Source: Caviibacterium pharyngocola (GTDB lineage Bacteria; Pseudomonadota; Gammaproteobacteria; Enterobacterales; Pasteurellaceae). From it: a DNA stretch of 57,715 nucleotides. Each line of letters opens with the position of its first letter. Positions within the stretch are counted from its first letter, which is position 1. Position numbers and translations under genes: made by a program. The stretch is from positions 1-57,715 of the forward strand of contig NZ_PHGZ01000025.1 in assembly GCF_002795405.1 (NCBI RefSeq), read 5' to 3'. The notes beneath the pieces were generated by a model. That model was not told where the DNA came from, ran no database searches, and saw only the letters and a list, made by a program, of their open reading frames with translations. Below, piece after piece: positions 1 through 10,757 of this stretch.

Positions 1-1497
<1,497 letters not shown>

Positions 1498-1515
1498 TTT
1501 AACTCTGCATAATAT

Positions 1516-1543
1516 AAAAATACGGCCTTCGGGTCGTATTTTT
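1516..1543 (+). terminator. Rho-independent terminator after the adhesin gene
   Basis: A 12-bp stem (one G-U pair) with a TTCG tetraloop at 1528-1531 ends in a T5 run. It begins 19 bases after the adhesin stop and separates that gene from the glycosyltransferase at 1587. Confidence 0.9.
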
Positions 1544-1586
1544 GTATAAAATAGTCACAAGTTCCTTCGCTTAAATAGAGATTGAT

Positions 1587-2783
1587 ATGTTAAAAAAGAA
1601 AACATTATGTTTAGTAATGATCGTGCGTAATGAATCGAAAGTGATTCGACGTTGTTTGGATCGCGTCAAAGATCATATCGATTACTGGGTAATCGTCGAT
1701 ACGGGATCCACGGATAACACACCGGAAATTATTCAAGAGGTATTAAAATCCGTTCCCGGCGAACTTCATCGAGAAAAATGGATTAATTTCGGCGTGAATC
1801 GAACGCAAAGTTTGCAATATGCGAAAAATAAAGCGGATTATCTTTTATTATGTGATGCGGATGAACAAATTTTATTTTCCGAGCAATTTAATACCGCACT
1901 TTTAGAAAAAGACAAATATCTTATTTCTTATATCGGCGCAAATGATTATTCCGTGCCTTATTTAATTAAAGGTGATCTGGATTGGAAATATGTGGGCGTT
2001 ACACACGAATATTTAGATTGTGACGGAACGGTGACGCAAGAAAAAATTACTTCCGTGAATATTTTGGATTTAAAAGACGGCGGATTTAAACAAGAAAAAT
2101 ATCAAAGAGATATTGCGTTATTAGAAGAAGGACTACAACAAGAACCGAATAATAGCCGATATAAATTTTATTTGGCGAATTCTTATCGAGATATTGAAAA
2201 TTATGAAAAAGCTGCCTATTGGTATCAAAAACGCATTGATGACGGCGGCTGGAAAGAAGAAGTCACTTGCGCCTATGAAAATTTAGGAAATTGTTATGAA
2301 AAATTAGCACGCGGCGAAGCGGCGTTAAGCACTTGGTTAAAAGGCTATGACTACAACCCGACTCGCTTGGAATGTTTATATCAAGCCATTCGTTTTTTAC
2401 GCTTACAAGATAATGTTCGTCTAGGTTATCAATTAGGTTTAGCAGCGTTGAAAATTCCGTATCCCGTCAATGATATTTTATTTATCAAAAAAAGCGTCTA
2501 TGAATTTTGGATTTATTATGAAATGTCGATTTGTTCCTATTATACGGACGATTATCAACTCGGTTACGATTGCTGTAAAAAAGTTTTATTCAATCAACCG
2601 AATTCGACTATTTTAAAAGTAACGTTGAATAATCTGCGCTTTTATAAACGAAAAGCGGCAAATGATTCGCCGGAAAATATTAAAAAATTAATCGATATTT
2701 TAACGGAATATCTCAAAAATAATCAGGATGAAAACGCTAAAAATACCTTATCTTTCTTGATTACCTTATTGAAAAATTATTAA
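1587..2783 (+). CDS. Family 2 glycosyltransferase with C-terminal TPR-like repeats
   Basis: A 398-residue cytoplasmic glycosyltransferase. The N-terminal GT-A domain has the opening CLVMIVRNES, the nucleotide-sugar motif DTGSTDNT at residues 38-45 and the metal-binding motif CDADE at 89-93. From about residue 175 the chain is alpha-helical with TPR-like signatures (YKFYLANSYRDIENYEKAA, then CAYENLGNCYEKLARGEAA). This two-part build matches the SunS/WaaE-like branch that glycosylates lipooligosaccharide core, or peptides in a few cases. It has its own transcription unit between two terminators, just downstream of the adhesin. Donor and acceptor cannot be read from the sequence. Domain call is secure. 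Confidence 0.85.
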   Translation: MLKKKTLCLVMIVRNESKVIRRCLDRVKDHIDYWVIVDTGSTDNTPEIIQEVLKSVPGELHREKWINFGVNRTQSLQYAKNKADYLLLCDADEQILFSEQFNTALLEKDKYLISYIGANDYSVPYLIKGDLDWKYVGVTHEYLDCDGTVTQEKITSVNILDLKDGGFKQEKYQRDIALLEEGLQQEPNNSRYKFYLANSYRDIENYEKAAYWYQKRIDDGGWKEEVTCAYENLGNCYEKLARGEAALSTWLKGYDYNPTRLECLYQAIRFLRLQDNVRLGYQLGLAALKIPYPVNDILFIKKSVYEFWIYYEMSICSYYTDDYQLGYDCCKKVLFNQPNSTILKVTLNNLRFYKRKAANDSPENIKKLIDILTEYLKNNQDENAKNTLSFLITLLKNY

Positions 2784-2793
2784 TTTCAACGGT

Positions 2794-2834
2794 AAAGTGC
2801 GGTGAAAAATAATGAAAAAAATTCACCGCACTTT
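2794..2834. terminator. Convergent terminator made of two inverted uptake sequences
   Basis: AAAGTGCGGTGAA at 2794-2806 pairs perfectly with TTCACCGCACTTT at 2822-2834 across a 15-base loop, with A and T runs beside it. It sits between the convergent glycosyltransferase and ElyC-like genes. The right arm contains the stop codon of the minus-strand gene (2823-2825). Confidence 0.8.
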
Positions 2835-3566
2835 CCAATAACCAATCCATTCTTTTAATGCTTGCATATTGGCGGGCATTGCGCCGGCTTGCGGGATGAA
2901 GTGCATTAGGTTTAAGCCGTAATAATCCGGTGTCACTCCGCCGCCCACACTTGCCGGCAGTACGTCGAATCCTTGTTTTTTGAATAATGTTTTTGCCCGT
3001 TGCATATGCCATTGATTCGTCACCAAAATAATGCGTCGAACATCATCCGGCAGCAACATTTGTGCGGTGAAATAGGCATTTTGCTCGGTGGTTTGCGCTT
3101 GTTCTTCCAACCATTTGGTCGGCACGTCGAAAAAGTCGCGCAGTTCTTTCGCCATAATTTTCGCTTCGGAATTACCGTTCGGGCTGCTGCCGCTGATCAA
3201 AATCGGCAAATGAGTTTGTTTATATAAATAAGCGGCGTAACGCAAACGTTCCAGTGGAATTTGCGGCACTGCTAAAGTGGCGTAAAGTTCTTTGCTGTCG
3301 CGCAAACCTCCGCCTAAAATTACAATGGCTTGGGCATTTTTATAATCGTCGAGCGTGAGATTATCCTCGTGCACAAGGCTGTCTTGCAATTTTTGCGCGG
3401 TGTAAGGAATACTGAAAACATAGAGCAAAAGAATGCCGAGTGCGGTACAAAATCGGCTGGTTTTTTTGTAATTAATGCGATTTAACCACAAGGCGAACAG
3501 CCATAATAATAAAATGCTGAACGGCGGTAAAATCATTGCGGTAATCAGTTTGGTCAGTGCGTACAT
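2823..3566 (-). CDS. ElyC/YdcF-type DUF218 inner-membrane protein
   Basis: A DUF218 protein of 247 residues from the ATG at 3566. The reading frame opens further upstream (3689), but the sequence from 3566 starts like E. coli ElyC with two N-terminal membrane segments, so I prefer this start. The DUF218 core follows, with QAIVILGGGLRDS, the LPILISGSSPNGNSEA segment and an IILVTNQWHMQRA motif. ElyC affects peptidoglycan assembly and envelope integrity, probably through the shared undecaprenyl-phosphate carrier; that role is known from E. coli and only inferred here. It runs against the neighbouring glycan genes and its stop codon lies inside the shared terminator. Confidence 0.8.
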   Translation of the reverse strand: MYALTKLITAMILPPFSILLLWLFALWLNRINYKKTSRFCTALGILLLYVFSIPYTAQKLQDSLVHEDNLTLDDYKNAQAIVILGGGLRDSKELYATLAVPQIPLERLRYAAYLYKQTHLPILISGSSPNGNSEAKIMAKELRDFFDVPTKWLEEQAQTTEQNAYFTAQMLLPDDVRRIILVTNQWHMQRAKTLFKKQGFDVLPASVGGGVTPDYYGLNLMHFIPQAGAMPANMQALKEWIGYWKVR

Positions 3567-3724
3567 AGTCGGTTCGCTTTCAAAAGAATTTGGCGAAAGC
3601 ATAATGCGCTTGTAATCTTTTGTAAAGATAATTAATCCTATTGTGCGTATTCGAAAGAATGATTTAAAATAATCCGTTTTCGGCAACAAATGCCGCTATT
3701 TCGACGACGGAAAACAGATTAACG

Positions 3725-4702
3725 ATGAACGAAATTTTAGTTTCTCTCAAACAAGATTTGAGCAAAATCCTTGATGTAATTATTAATAAAGACGATGTGT
3801 TGTATTTCGACTATCCGCTGCATTTAAATGTGGGCGATTTGTTGATTTACGCCGGCACGGAGCGGTTTTTTCAAGATTACGGCATCAATATTCGTTTGAG
3901 ACGCTGTTTGCAAAGTTTCGATATTAACGAAGTGAAAAAATATGTGAATGCAGACACCACGTTGTTATGTCACGGCGGTGGTAATTTCGGCGATCTTTAT
4001 CCGAGTATTCAGCAATTACGCGAAGCATTGGTGCGCGCGTTTCCGCATAATCGCATTGTGGTGTTGCCGCAAACCTCGCATTTTTCATCGCAAGACGCGT
4101 TGCAAAAATCGGCGGCATTGTTTTCCGCGCATAAAGATTGTTATTTATTTGCGCGCGATGTGCCGACTTTCGAACTAATGCGCGAACATTTTTCCGATAA
4201 GGTGTTTTTATCGCCGGATATGGCGCATCAACTTTACGGCACGTTGCCGACCAAAGCAAAAAGTGCGGTGGAAAATTCAACGGAAAATAATTTGTATTTT
4301 TTACGCAAAGACATTGAAGCCAGCCATTTGGAAAAAGAGATTCAAGCGCATTTACCGGCGTCGGCGGCGGTAAAAGATTGGGAAGATATTTTGACCGAGC
4401 AAGATAAAAAATACGAATTGTTTTGCGGCAGATTGGCGCGCGTGGCGAATAAATTACATTGGGCGTTTTTGAAAAATAAAGTCAATGAAATGTGGTTTGC
4501 TCATTCGTTAGATGTGATCGAACGTGCGCGACAAGAATTTTTGCGTTATGACTGCGTGATCACCAGCCGTTTGCACGGGCATATTTTTTCTTGTTTATTA
4601 GAATTGCCGAATCAGGTTTGCGATAATTCTTACGGAAAAAATTCGGGCTATTTTAATCAATGGACGAAAAACATCGAGTTTACGAAAAAATATGAACGCT
4701 AA
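3725..4702 (+). CDS. Polysaccharide pyruvyl transferase family protein
   Basis: A 325-residue member of the PF04230 family, which adds pyruvate ketals (or in some members acts as a GT-B-like transferase) on exported polysaccharides. Visible signatures are LHLNVGDLLIYAGTE near residues 33-46, CHGGGNFGDLYP at 82-93, VVLPQTSHF at 112-120 and a C-terminal TSRLHGHIF motif. It opens the forward glycan operon: the flippase gene starts 11 bases before its stop. Cytoplasmic, acting on a lipid-linked repeat unit. Substrate unknown. Confidence 0.85.
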   Translation: MNEILVSLKQDLSKILDVIINKDDVLYFDYPLHLNVGDLLIYAGTERFFQDYGINIRLRRCLQSFDINEVKKYVNADTTLLCHGGGNFGDLYPSIQQLREALVRAFPHNRIVVLPQTSHFSSQDALQKSAALFSAHKDCYLFARDVPTFELMREHFSDKVFLSPDMAHQLYGTLPTKAKSAVENSTENNLYFLRKDIEASHLEKEIQAHLPASAAVKDWEDILTEQDKKYELFCGRLARVANKLHWAFLKNKVNEMWFAHSLDVIERARQEFLRYDCVITSRLHGHIFSCLLELPNQVCDNSYGKNSGYFNQWTKNIEFTKKYER

Positions 4703-5879
4703 TCATCGAAATCTGTTTGGTTTATTGCTTGTCACATTATTAAGTACGGGGTTGACGATGGTCAGCTCCTTTTTACTTGCCCGTTTGTTAGCGGTGGAAG
4801 AACGCGGCGCTTTTCAGCTGTTTGTCACTTCGGCGACTTATGTAGTCACGATCGGCGCGGGCGGCGTGGGATTTGCCTTTGCCCTTTGTATGCGCAATAA
4901 ACAATATGATCATTGGCGTCGTTATTTTTGTTTATTTCTGAGTTTCGCCGCGCTGGTGGCGCTTGTTGCGCTGTATTGTTTTAATATTACCGATTTTTAT
5001 ACCTTATTCGTGCTTAATGTGGTGCTTACCGCGGTGTTGACCATTACGTTGGAAAAAAGCAAGATCGACGCGAATCTAAAAATTTACCGTTTATTATCCT
5101 TACAACAGCCGATTTTAGCCGTGTTACTTTACGGCGGATGTTATCTTTTCTTCGGCGAGCAGCAAATTTCCGTCGCTCTTGATTTATTAACCGCGTTAAC
5201 GGCGATTCAGGCATTGTTCTGTGTATATTATTTATACCAAATCGAACGAAAATTTAAACGGGAAAATAAAACCACAAAAATCGAACCGCACTTTTTCGGC
5301 AAAACGTGGATTAAACAAAATTTATTGCAAACCTTCGGTGCCACGACGGTGAATTTGGATAAATTTTTAATCGTGTCTTTAATGGGCAATTACACCCTTG
5401 GGCTTTACACCGTATGCATCGCCTTCGACGCTTTATTGACCAAATTTATCAATATGTTGGCGGATTATTATTATTCCGGTTTGTTGAATAACTTAAATCG
5501 CATTAAATCGGCATTGCTGTTAATCGCCGTAATGAGCCTAAGTGCGGTGATAATTGTGCCGTTTTTAGCCAAACCCGTGGTGGTATTCTTTTTTAGTGAA
5601 CGTTATGCGGAAGTGGCGCCGGCGTTAATTTGGTTTATCATCAATTCGATTTTAGCCGGTTTGTCTTGGTTGTTGTCGCAAAATATGTTAATTCTGGGCA
5701 AACAAGTTTTATTGTTTACTCGCCAACTGATTTCTATCGTCGTGCTCGCGGTGTTATTTTATTGCTTTAAAGATCACGGACTTTACGGCGTGGCGTATGC
5801 CTTAATCGGCGCGAGTTTAACCCGATTACTGATTTCGTTAGTTTATTACTATAAATTTCCGATTCGACCGGTGGAATAA
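4692..5879 (+). CDS. Polysaccharide flippase (Wzx/MATE-like), LsgA-type
   Basis: A 395-residue polytopic membrane protein with about 12 hydrophobic segments and the typical flippase start (LLVTLLSTGLTMVSSFLLAR, then LLAVEERGAFQLF). Proteins of this class move undecaprenyl-linked oligosaccharides from the cytoplasmic to the periplasmic face. The ATG lies inside the pyruvyl transferase gene (4-base-scale translational coupling, 11-base overlap). It resembles the lsgA position in the H. influenzae lipooligosaccharide cluster as I recall it. The specific glycan is unknown. Confidence 0.8.
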   Translation: MNANHRNLFGLLLVTLLSTGLTMVSSFLLARLLAVEERGAFQLFVTSATYVVTIGAGGVGFAFALCMRNKQYDHWRRYFCLFLSFAALVALVALYCFNITDFYTLFVLNVVLTAVLTITLEKSKIDANLKIYRLLSLQQPILAVLLYGGCYLFFGEQQISVALDLLTALTAIQALFCVYYLYQIERKFKRENKTTKIEPHFFGKTWIKQNLLQTFGATTVNLDKFLIVSLMGNYTLGLYTVCIAFDALLTKFINMLADYYYSGLLNNLNRIKSALLLIAVMSLSAVIIVPFLAKPVVVFFFSERYAEVAPALIWFIINSILAGLSWLLSQNMLILGKQVLLFTRQLISIVVLAVLFYCFKDHGLYGVAYALIGASLTRLLISLVYYYKFPIRPVE

Positions 5880-5892
5880 AAGAGACCATAAA

Positions 5893-6669
5893 ATGAAAAA
5901 ATACCTTATTTCTTTAGAAAAGGACGTCAAGCGTCGCGAATTGTTTTTTGCCCAACCGGATACGCAAGATTTTTCCGTATTCAACGCGATTAATACAATG
6001 AACGAAACGGAAGAAAATTTGACCGCACTTTTTGATGCGGAAGGCTTTGCGCAACGCTACGGCAGAAATGTGACCAAAGGCGAAATCGGTTGTACGCTCA
6101 GTCATTTGGCGGTTTATCGTTTAATCGAAGCGGATGAAAGTATTGCCGAGGACGAATATTGCCTTGTTTGCGAAGATGATGCCTTGTTTAATCAGGATTT
6201 CGCTTATCATTTGGATTGCCTGTTAAAACAACCTTTGCGCGCGGATATTGTGCTGGTCGGGCAGTCTAAAATTCCGGCGTTTAATCATTCGGAATTGGAA
6301 ATTAATTACCCGACCACCTTTTCTTTTTTACGCAAATCCATTGCCGGATCGCCTTTTAAATATGCCTATACTTACCGCAATTATTTTGCCGGCACGGTGG
6401 CATATTTAATTAAAAAATCGGCGGCAAAGGCCTTTTTAGCCGCGTCGGAAAAACGCTTGCCGTTTTGGTTGGCGGACGATTATATTTTATTCGGCGCGGA
6501 TTTCGCCTTGGAGGTTTGCGCCGTGCGCCCGTTGTTAGTGATTGAAAATCCTTGTTTAACCAGCAACTTGGAAGATTTACGCGGATCGTTACAACATAAT
6601 TTCTGGCAAAAACTAATAAAATATCCGGCAAAAAAATATTTGGCGGTAAAACGGAATTTAGGGCGTTAA
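5893..6669 (+). CDS. Family 25 glycosyltransferase (LPS/LOS biosynthesis)
   Basis: A 258-residue GT25 enzyme of the Lex2B/LgtB/Lic-type group that builds outer lipooligosaccharide sugars. Motifs: KKYLISLEKDVKRR at the start, GEIGCTLSH at residues 63-71, CEDDA at 93-97, and a LADDYILFG segment near 197. Many family members add galactose or glucose from UDP-sugars; the exact sugar here cannot be told. It lies 13 bases after the flippase gene in the same operon. Confidence 0.85.
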   Translation: MKKYLISLEKDVKRRELFFAQPDTQDFSVFNAINTMNETEENLTALFDAEGFAQRYGRNVTKGEIGCTLSHLAVYRLIEADESIAEDEYCLVCEDDALFNQDFAYHLDCLLKQPLRADIVLVGQSKIPAFNHSELEINYPTTFSFLRKSIAGSPFKYAYTYRNYFAGTVAYLIKKSAAKAFLAASEKRLPFWLADDYILFGADFALEVCAVRPLLVIENPCLTSNLEDLRGSLQHNFWQKLIKYPAKKYLAVKRNLGR

Positions 6670-6670
6670 A

Positions 6671-7852
6671 ATGTCGGCATTGTTTAACCTTTTTTATCTT
6701 TATGATCCTTGGTTGTTTCATTTTTTCCGAACGGCATTTTTCGTCGGGATCGTCGCCTTGGCATATTTAGCTTACAAATGGCTGCGCGCCGAAAACAAAC
6801 AAGGAATTTTTCTGCCTTTAGATAGTTTTGGCGTGATTATCGCCTTGATTTTATTCAGTTTTATTCCCTTGTTGATTCACGGCACGCGCGATTTTTCCGT
6901 GATTGTGCAATATACTAAGACCTTGATTTTGTTCATCTTCGCAGTCGGGATTTTCAATGTTTTTTATGCCGAATCAAACGGGCAACAAAAAGCAGTGCGT
7001 GATTTAAAAATCGGTATCGGCGTTCAAGCCGCGTTAGGATTCCTCGCCTTGGCGGGCGTATCCTTTGCCATTGATTTTGCTTTGTCAACCAATGTGATCC
7101 TGCCGAATTTTTACGGCTCGGAGCAGGAATATCGCTTATATAATTTAACTTCTTCCGCCTTTTTCCAGCTCAGTGCGTTTTATTTAATGTTGTTGCATTT
7201 TTTGCTGGCGTATAATCAGCGACATAACAACATAAGTGCGGTGTTTTTATTTTTACTTTTGTGTATCGGCTTAATTTCCGGCCGCACTTTTTTGATGTTA
7301 TCGGTGATCAGCATTGCGTTGTATTTTAAATGGCGCTATGTGCCCGCATTATTAGCATTCGGCGGATTATGCGTATTTTTAGCGATGAATTATGCGGAAA
7401 ATAAATATGTGGCGCACGCTTTGGAACCTTTGATTAACTTGTTAAATCATCAAGGTTTAAGTAGTTCCTCAACGGATACCTTAATGCAAAAACATTTATT
7501 TATACCGACGTTAAAGCAAATTTTAATCGGCGACGGCTATTATGTAACGGCGGACGGCAAATATTACGGCTTAACGGACAGTGGATTTTTGCGCCAAACT
7601 TTATACGGCGGCATTGTTAACGTTGCGGTTTGTTTTGCGTTCACCGCTTATTTCGTGCGTAAAATCGCCCTCGTGTGGTTTAACGGCAGTTGGCGTTTCA
7701 TTTTATCCGCACTTTTTATTTTGTCCGTGCTAAATGTTAAAGCGGATACCTATGCCTTTCCGGGCATAATGTTGGTGCTATTAATGTTTTTATCGCTATT
7801 CGGGCAACAGGGAAAATATAAAATCCTCTTTCCGTCTTGGGAGAAATCATAA
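6671..7852 (+). CDS. Polytopic membrane protein, probable oligosaccharide repeat-unit polymerase or ligase
   Basis: A 393-residue protein with roughly 10-12 hydrophobic segments and a larger polar loop around residues 255-310 (QGLSSSSTDTLMQKH and following). Its length, topology and position between flippase and glycosyltransferases fit a Wzy-type polymerase or O-antigen ligase, families with little sequence conservation. Motif support is weak, so the function rests on topology and context. It starts one base after the GT25 stop, and its own stop (7850-7852) shares the A of the next start codon. Confidence 0.6.
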   Translation: MSALFNLFYLYDPWLFHFFRTAFFVGIVALAYLAYKWLRAENKQGIFLPLDSFGVIIALILFSFIPLLIHGTRDFSVIVQYTKTLILFIFAVGIFNVFYAESNGQQKAVRDLKIGIGVQAALGFLALAGVSFAIDFALSTNVILPNFYGSEQEYRLYNLTSSAFFQLSAFYLMLLHFLLAYNQRHNNISAVFLFLLLCIGLISGRTFLMLSVISIALYFKWRYVPALLAFGGLCVFLAMNYAENKYVAHALEPLINLLNHQGLSSSSTDTLMQKHLFIPTLKQILIGDGYYVTADGKYYGLTDSGFLRQTLYGGIVNVAVCFAFTAYFVRKIALVWFNGSWRFILSALFILSVLNVKADTYAFPGIMLVLLMFLSLFGQQGKYKILFPSWEKS

Positions 7853-8736
7853 TGTTCAGTATTATCGTGCCGTCTTATAACCGTAAAACGGAAATTCCGC
7901 CATTATTAGACAGTCTGACCAAACAAACGGATTTGCGTTTTGAAGTGATTATTGTGGACGATTGTTCTGCGGAACCGGTGGACGCGGAACAACATTATCC
8001 GTTTTCGGTGACGGTGATTCGTAACGCGCAAAACCAAGGGGCGGCGCAAAGTCGCAACATCGGCGCAAGCAATGCGCGCTATGACTGGTTGTTGTTTTTA
8101 GACGACGACGATCGTTTCGCCGAAACCAAATGCGCCGAATTGGCGCAAGCGATTGAAGCGAATCCGACGGCGAATTTTATTTATCATCCGGCGCAATGCA
8201 CAATGGTGAACGAAGGTTTCGGTTATATCACGCGACCTTATTCGAATCCGGCGGATTTAACCTTGGATAATATGTTGAGCGCAAATAAAATCGGCGGAAT
8301 GCCGATGATCGGTGTGAAGAAAGCTTTCTTTTTCGCCATCGGCGGATTATCCCGCGAGCTTAAATCCTTAGAAGATTATGAATTCGTACTTAAAGCGGTC
8401 AGCGCAACGGATTTTAACCCGATTTATGTGCCGACGCCCTTAACCCATTGCAGTTTCCACACCAAGCGCGCCAGCGTTTCTACCAACACAACGAATACGC
8501 AAAGCGCCATTACCGAAATTGAAAAAAACTATGTACGCAGCGCGCAACAACGCAAAAATTTTGCCTTGAACGCACAATATATGCTGGCGTACCCGAATAT
8601 AATGAATTTATCCCGTCGCGCGGCAAAATATTATTTTGCAATGTTTAAATTAAGCGGAAATTTAAAATCCTTAATCATTGCAATCATTACGCTGATTTCG
8701 CCGTCGTTGGCAATTAATTTGAAAAGGTTTATTTAA
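7852..8736 (+). CDS. Family 2 glycosyltransferase
   Basis: A 294-residue GT-A enzyme. It begins MFSIIVPSYNRK, carries VDDCS at residues 35-39 and the metal-binding DDDD at 84-87, and ends in a hydrophobic helix that may attach it to the membrane. I chose the ATG at 7852 rather than 7837 because the family starts at this point and GGGAG lies 8-13 bases upstream. It overlaps the stop of the polymerase-like gene by one base, so translation is probably coupled. Confidence 0.85.
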   Translation: MFSIIVPSYNRKTEIPPLLDSLTKQTDLRFEVIIVDDCSAEPVDAEQHYPFSVTVIRNAQNQGAAQSRNIGASNARYDWLLFLDDDDRFAETKCAELAQAIEANPTANFIYHPAQCTMVNEGFGYITRPYSNPADLTLDNMLSANKIGGMPMIGVKKAFFFAIGGLSRELKSLEDYEFVLKAVSATDFNPIYVPTPLTHCSFHTKRASVSTNTTNTQSAITEIEKNYVRSAQQRKNFALNAQYMLAYPNIMNLSRRAAKYYFAMFKLSGNLKSLIIAIITLISPSLAINLKRFI

Positions 8737-9539
8737 TGAAATTTTCCGTGTTAATGTCTTTATATATTAAAGAACAACCGCAGTTTTTAATCGAATGTTT
8801 CGACAGTTTGCAGGCGCAAACGTTGCCGGCGGACGAAATCGTGCTGGTATTCGACGGGCCGGTGACGCAGGAACTGGAAAGTGCGGTGCAAAAATATCAA
8901 GAAATTCTCCCGATTAAAACGGTGAAATTGGCGCAAAACCGCGGCTTGGGCAAAGCCTTAAACGAAGGTTTATTGCATTGTTCGAACGAATGGGTATTTC
9001 GAATGGATACGGACGATATTTGTGATCCGCAACGTTTTGAAAAACAAGCGGCGTTTATCGCCGAACATCCGGACACCGTGATTTTCGGCGGGCAAATCGC
9101 CGAATTCGGTGCAAATGTTGAGGATATCGTCAGCTATCGTCGCGTACCGACAAGCGCCTCGGACATCGTGAATTTTACCCGCAAACGCAGTCCGTTTAAT
9201 CATATGACGGTGGCATATCAAAAAACGGCGGTGTTGGCAGCCGGCGGTTATCAAGATCTGCAAGAAGATTATTATTTGTGGATCAATTTGGTCGCAAAAT
9301 ATCCGCAAAATGTTGCAAACTTGGCTGATATTTTGGTCTTTGCCCGCGTCGGCAACGGAATGGTCGGTCGCCGCCGCGGTTGGGCACAAGCAAAATGCGA
9401 GTGGAATCTGTTTAAACTAAAACGTCGGCTGAAAATACAAGGCATCGTTTCGGGCGTAATTGTGCTAGCAATGCGCGTGATTCCGCGTTTATTGCCGCTT
9501 TCGTTGCTGAAAATCCTGTATAAATTTTTACGCAAATAG
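8736..9539 (+). CDS. Family 2 glycosyltransferase, last gene of the glycan operon
   Basis: A 267-residue GT-A enzyme with FSVLMSLYIKEQP at the start, VFDGPV at residues 38-43, the RMDTDDICDP metal-binding motif at 89-98, and LQEDYYLWINL in the acceptor half. It is of the type that adds a Gal, Glc or GalNAc in lipooligosaccharide synthesis; the sugar is unknown. The start codon shares its A with the stop of the previous gene (TAATG), so five to six forward genes from 3725 appear to be one operon. Confidence 0.85.
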   Translation: MKFSVLMSLYIKEQPQFLIECFDSLQAQTLPADEIVLVFDGPVTQELESAVQKYQEILPIKTVKLAQNRGLGKALNEGLLHCSNEWVFRMDTDDICDPQRFEKQAAFIAEHPDTVIFGGQIAEFGANVEDIVSYRRVPTSASDIVNFTRKRSPFNHMTVAYQKTAVLAAGGYQDLQEDYYLWINLVAKYPQNVANLADILVFARVGNGMVGRRRGWAQAKCEWNLFKLKRRLKIQGIVSGVIVLAMRVIPRLLPLSLLKILYKFLRK

Positions 9540-9582
9540 CCTGTTGATTTTTTTTTACTTTTATAACTTTAAGGAAAGCAAA

Positions 9583-10674
9583 ATGTTAAAAACTACATTG
9601 AAATGTTCGTTACTTATCGCCTCGTTGGCGTTAGTCGGTTGTGCCGGCAATAAGCAAATTCAATCGCTGGATGATAAAGCGACGTATAACAAGCCGCGCA
9701 CGCTACAAAATTTTGACGATTACGTTCGTTTCCTCAAAGTCAAAGCTGCAGGGCAGGGCGTCTCCGCCTCCGTATTGAACGCGCAGAATAATATTCGTTA
9801 TATTCAAAAAGCGGTGGATTTAGACAGACAGCAAGCGGGAAAAATTAAAAAACGTGACCCGAGCGCACCGCCGGTCGCCAATCCGAACGGTACGACCAAT
9901 TATTTAAACCGCGTATTAACCAATAATAAAGTAGATGTGGCGGAAACCCGTTATTGGGAACAGTTGCCGCAGTTGGAGAAAGCGTCCAAACGATTCGGCG
10001 TGCAAAAAGAATATTTACTGGCACTGTGGGGAATGGAAAGCAGTTTCGGATATTACCAAGGAAATTATGACGTGTTATCCGTATTAGCGACATTGGCGTT
10101 TGACGGGCGTCGCGAAAGTTTGTTCAGTAAAGAATTTATTGTGGCGATGAAAATGTTGGAGCGCGATCATATCCAACGACATAAAATGCTTGGTTCTTGG
10201 GCGGGCGCAATGGGACAAACGCAATTTATGCCGAGTTCTTATTTAAGCTATGCCGCGGACGGAAACGGCGACGGCGAAAAAGATATTTGGAAAAATCACT
10301 ATGACGTTTTCGCGTCTATCGCCAATTACCTACATACCGTCGGCTGGAACGACAAATTGCCTTGGGGTGTGGAAGTGACTTTGACCCAATATATTCCGTT
10401 AGAAGCGGGTGGCATTGAAAAAGGCAAAGCGCGTTCATTACGCCAATGGCAAAATCAAGGTGTAATGCTAAAATCACCGACCGCACAAGAATCGCAAAAA
10501 CTAACCGCACTTTCTTCCGCCGATTTATGGCTAGTTCGTCCGGATCGCGAAGCCGGACGAGCATTCTTAGTCTCAAACAACTTCCGCACAATTCTTGATT
10601 GGAACAAATCCAATTATTTTGCCGTCAGTATCGGAATGTTCGCCGACCGTATTCAACAGCGGATTGGGAATTAA
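9583..10674 (+). CDS. mltB: Membrane-bound lytic murein transglycosylase B
   Basis: MltB cleaves peptidoglycan glycan strands with formation of 1,6-anhydroMurNAc. The 363-residue product starts with a lipoprotein signal: hydrophobic stretch, lipobox LVGC at residues 17-20, with Cys20 acylated. Asn-Lys follow after Ala-Gly, so it is expected in the outer membrane. The catalytic glutamate is in LWGMESSFG (Glu152), followed by GAMGQTQFMPSSYL. I chose the ATG at 9583 because AAGGAAAG precedes it and the lipobox spacing is right. The gene follows the glycan operon by 43 bases. Confidence 0.95.
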   Translation: MLKTTLKCSLLIASLALVGCAGNKQIQSLDDKATYNKPRTLQNFDDYVRFLKVKAAGQGVSASVLNAQNNIRYIQKAVDLDRQQAGKIKKRDPSAPPVANPNGTTNYLNRVLTNNKVDVAETRYWEQLPQLEKASKRFGVQKEYLLALWGMESSFGYYQGNYDVLSVLATLAFDGRRESLFSKEFIVAMKMLERDHIQRHKMLGSWAGAMGQTQFMPSSYLSYAADGNGDGEKDIWKNHYDVFASIANYLHTVGWNDKLPWGVEVTLTQYIPLEAGGIEKGKARSLRQWQNQGVMLKSPTAQESQKLTALSSADLWLVRPDREAGRAFLVSNNFRTILDWNKSNYFAVSIGMFADRIQQRIGN

Positions 10675-10716
10675 TTTTTCAGTCAATATCAGCTTGATAT
10701 AACGAATAATCTCATC

Positions 10717-10737
10717 GGGAGAGAGCTAATCTCTCCC
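10717..10737. terminator. Stem-loop between convergent mltB and the chalcone isomerase-like gene
   Basis: GGGAGAGA at 10717-10724 pairs perfectly with TCTCTCCC at 10730-10737 across a 5-base loop. The T-tract is poor on both strands, so it may block read-through or stabilise 3' ends rather than act as a classical terminator. Confidence 0.5.
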
Positions 10738-10757
10738 AATTCAGAACGTGACAGTGC

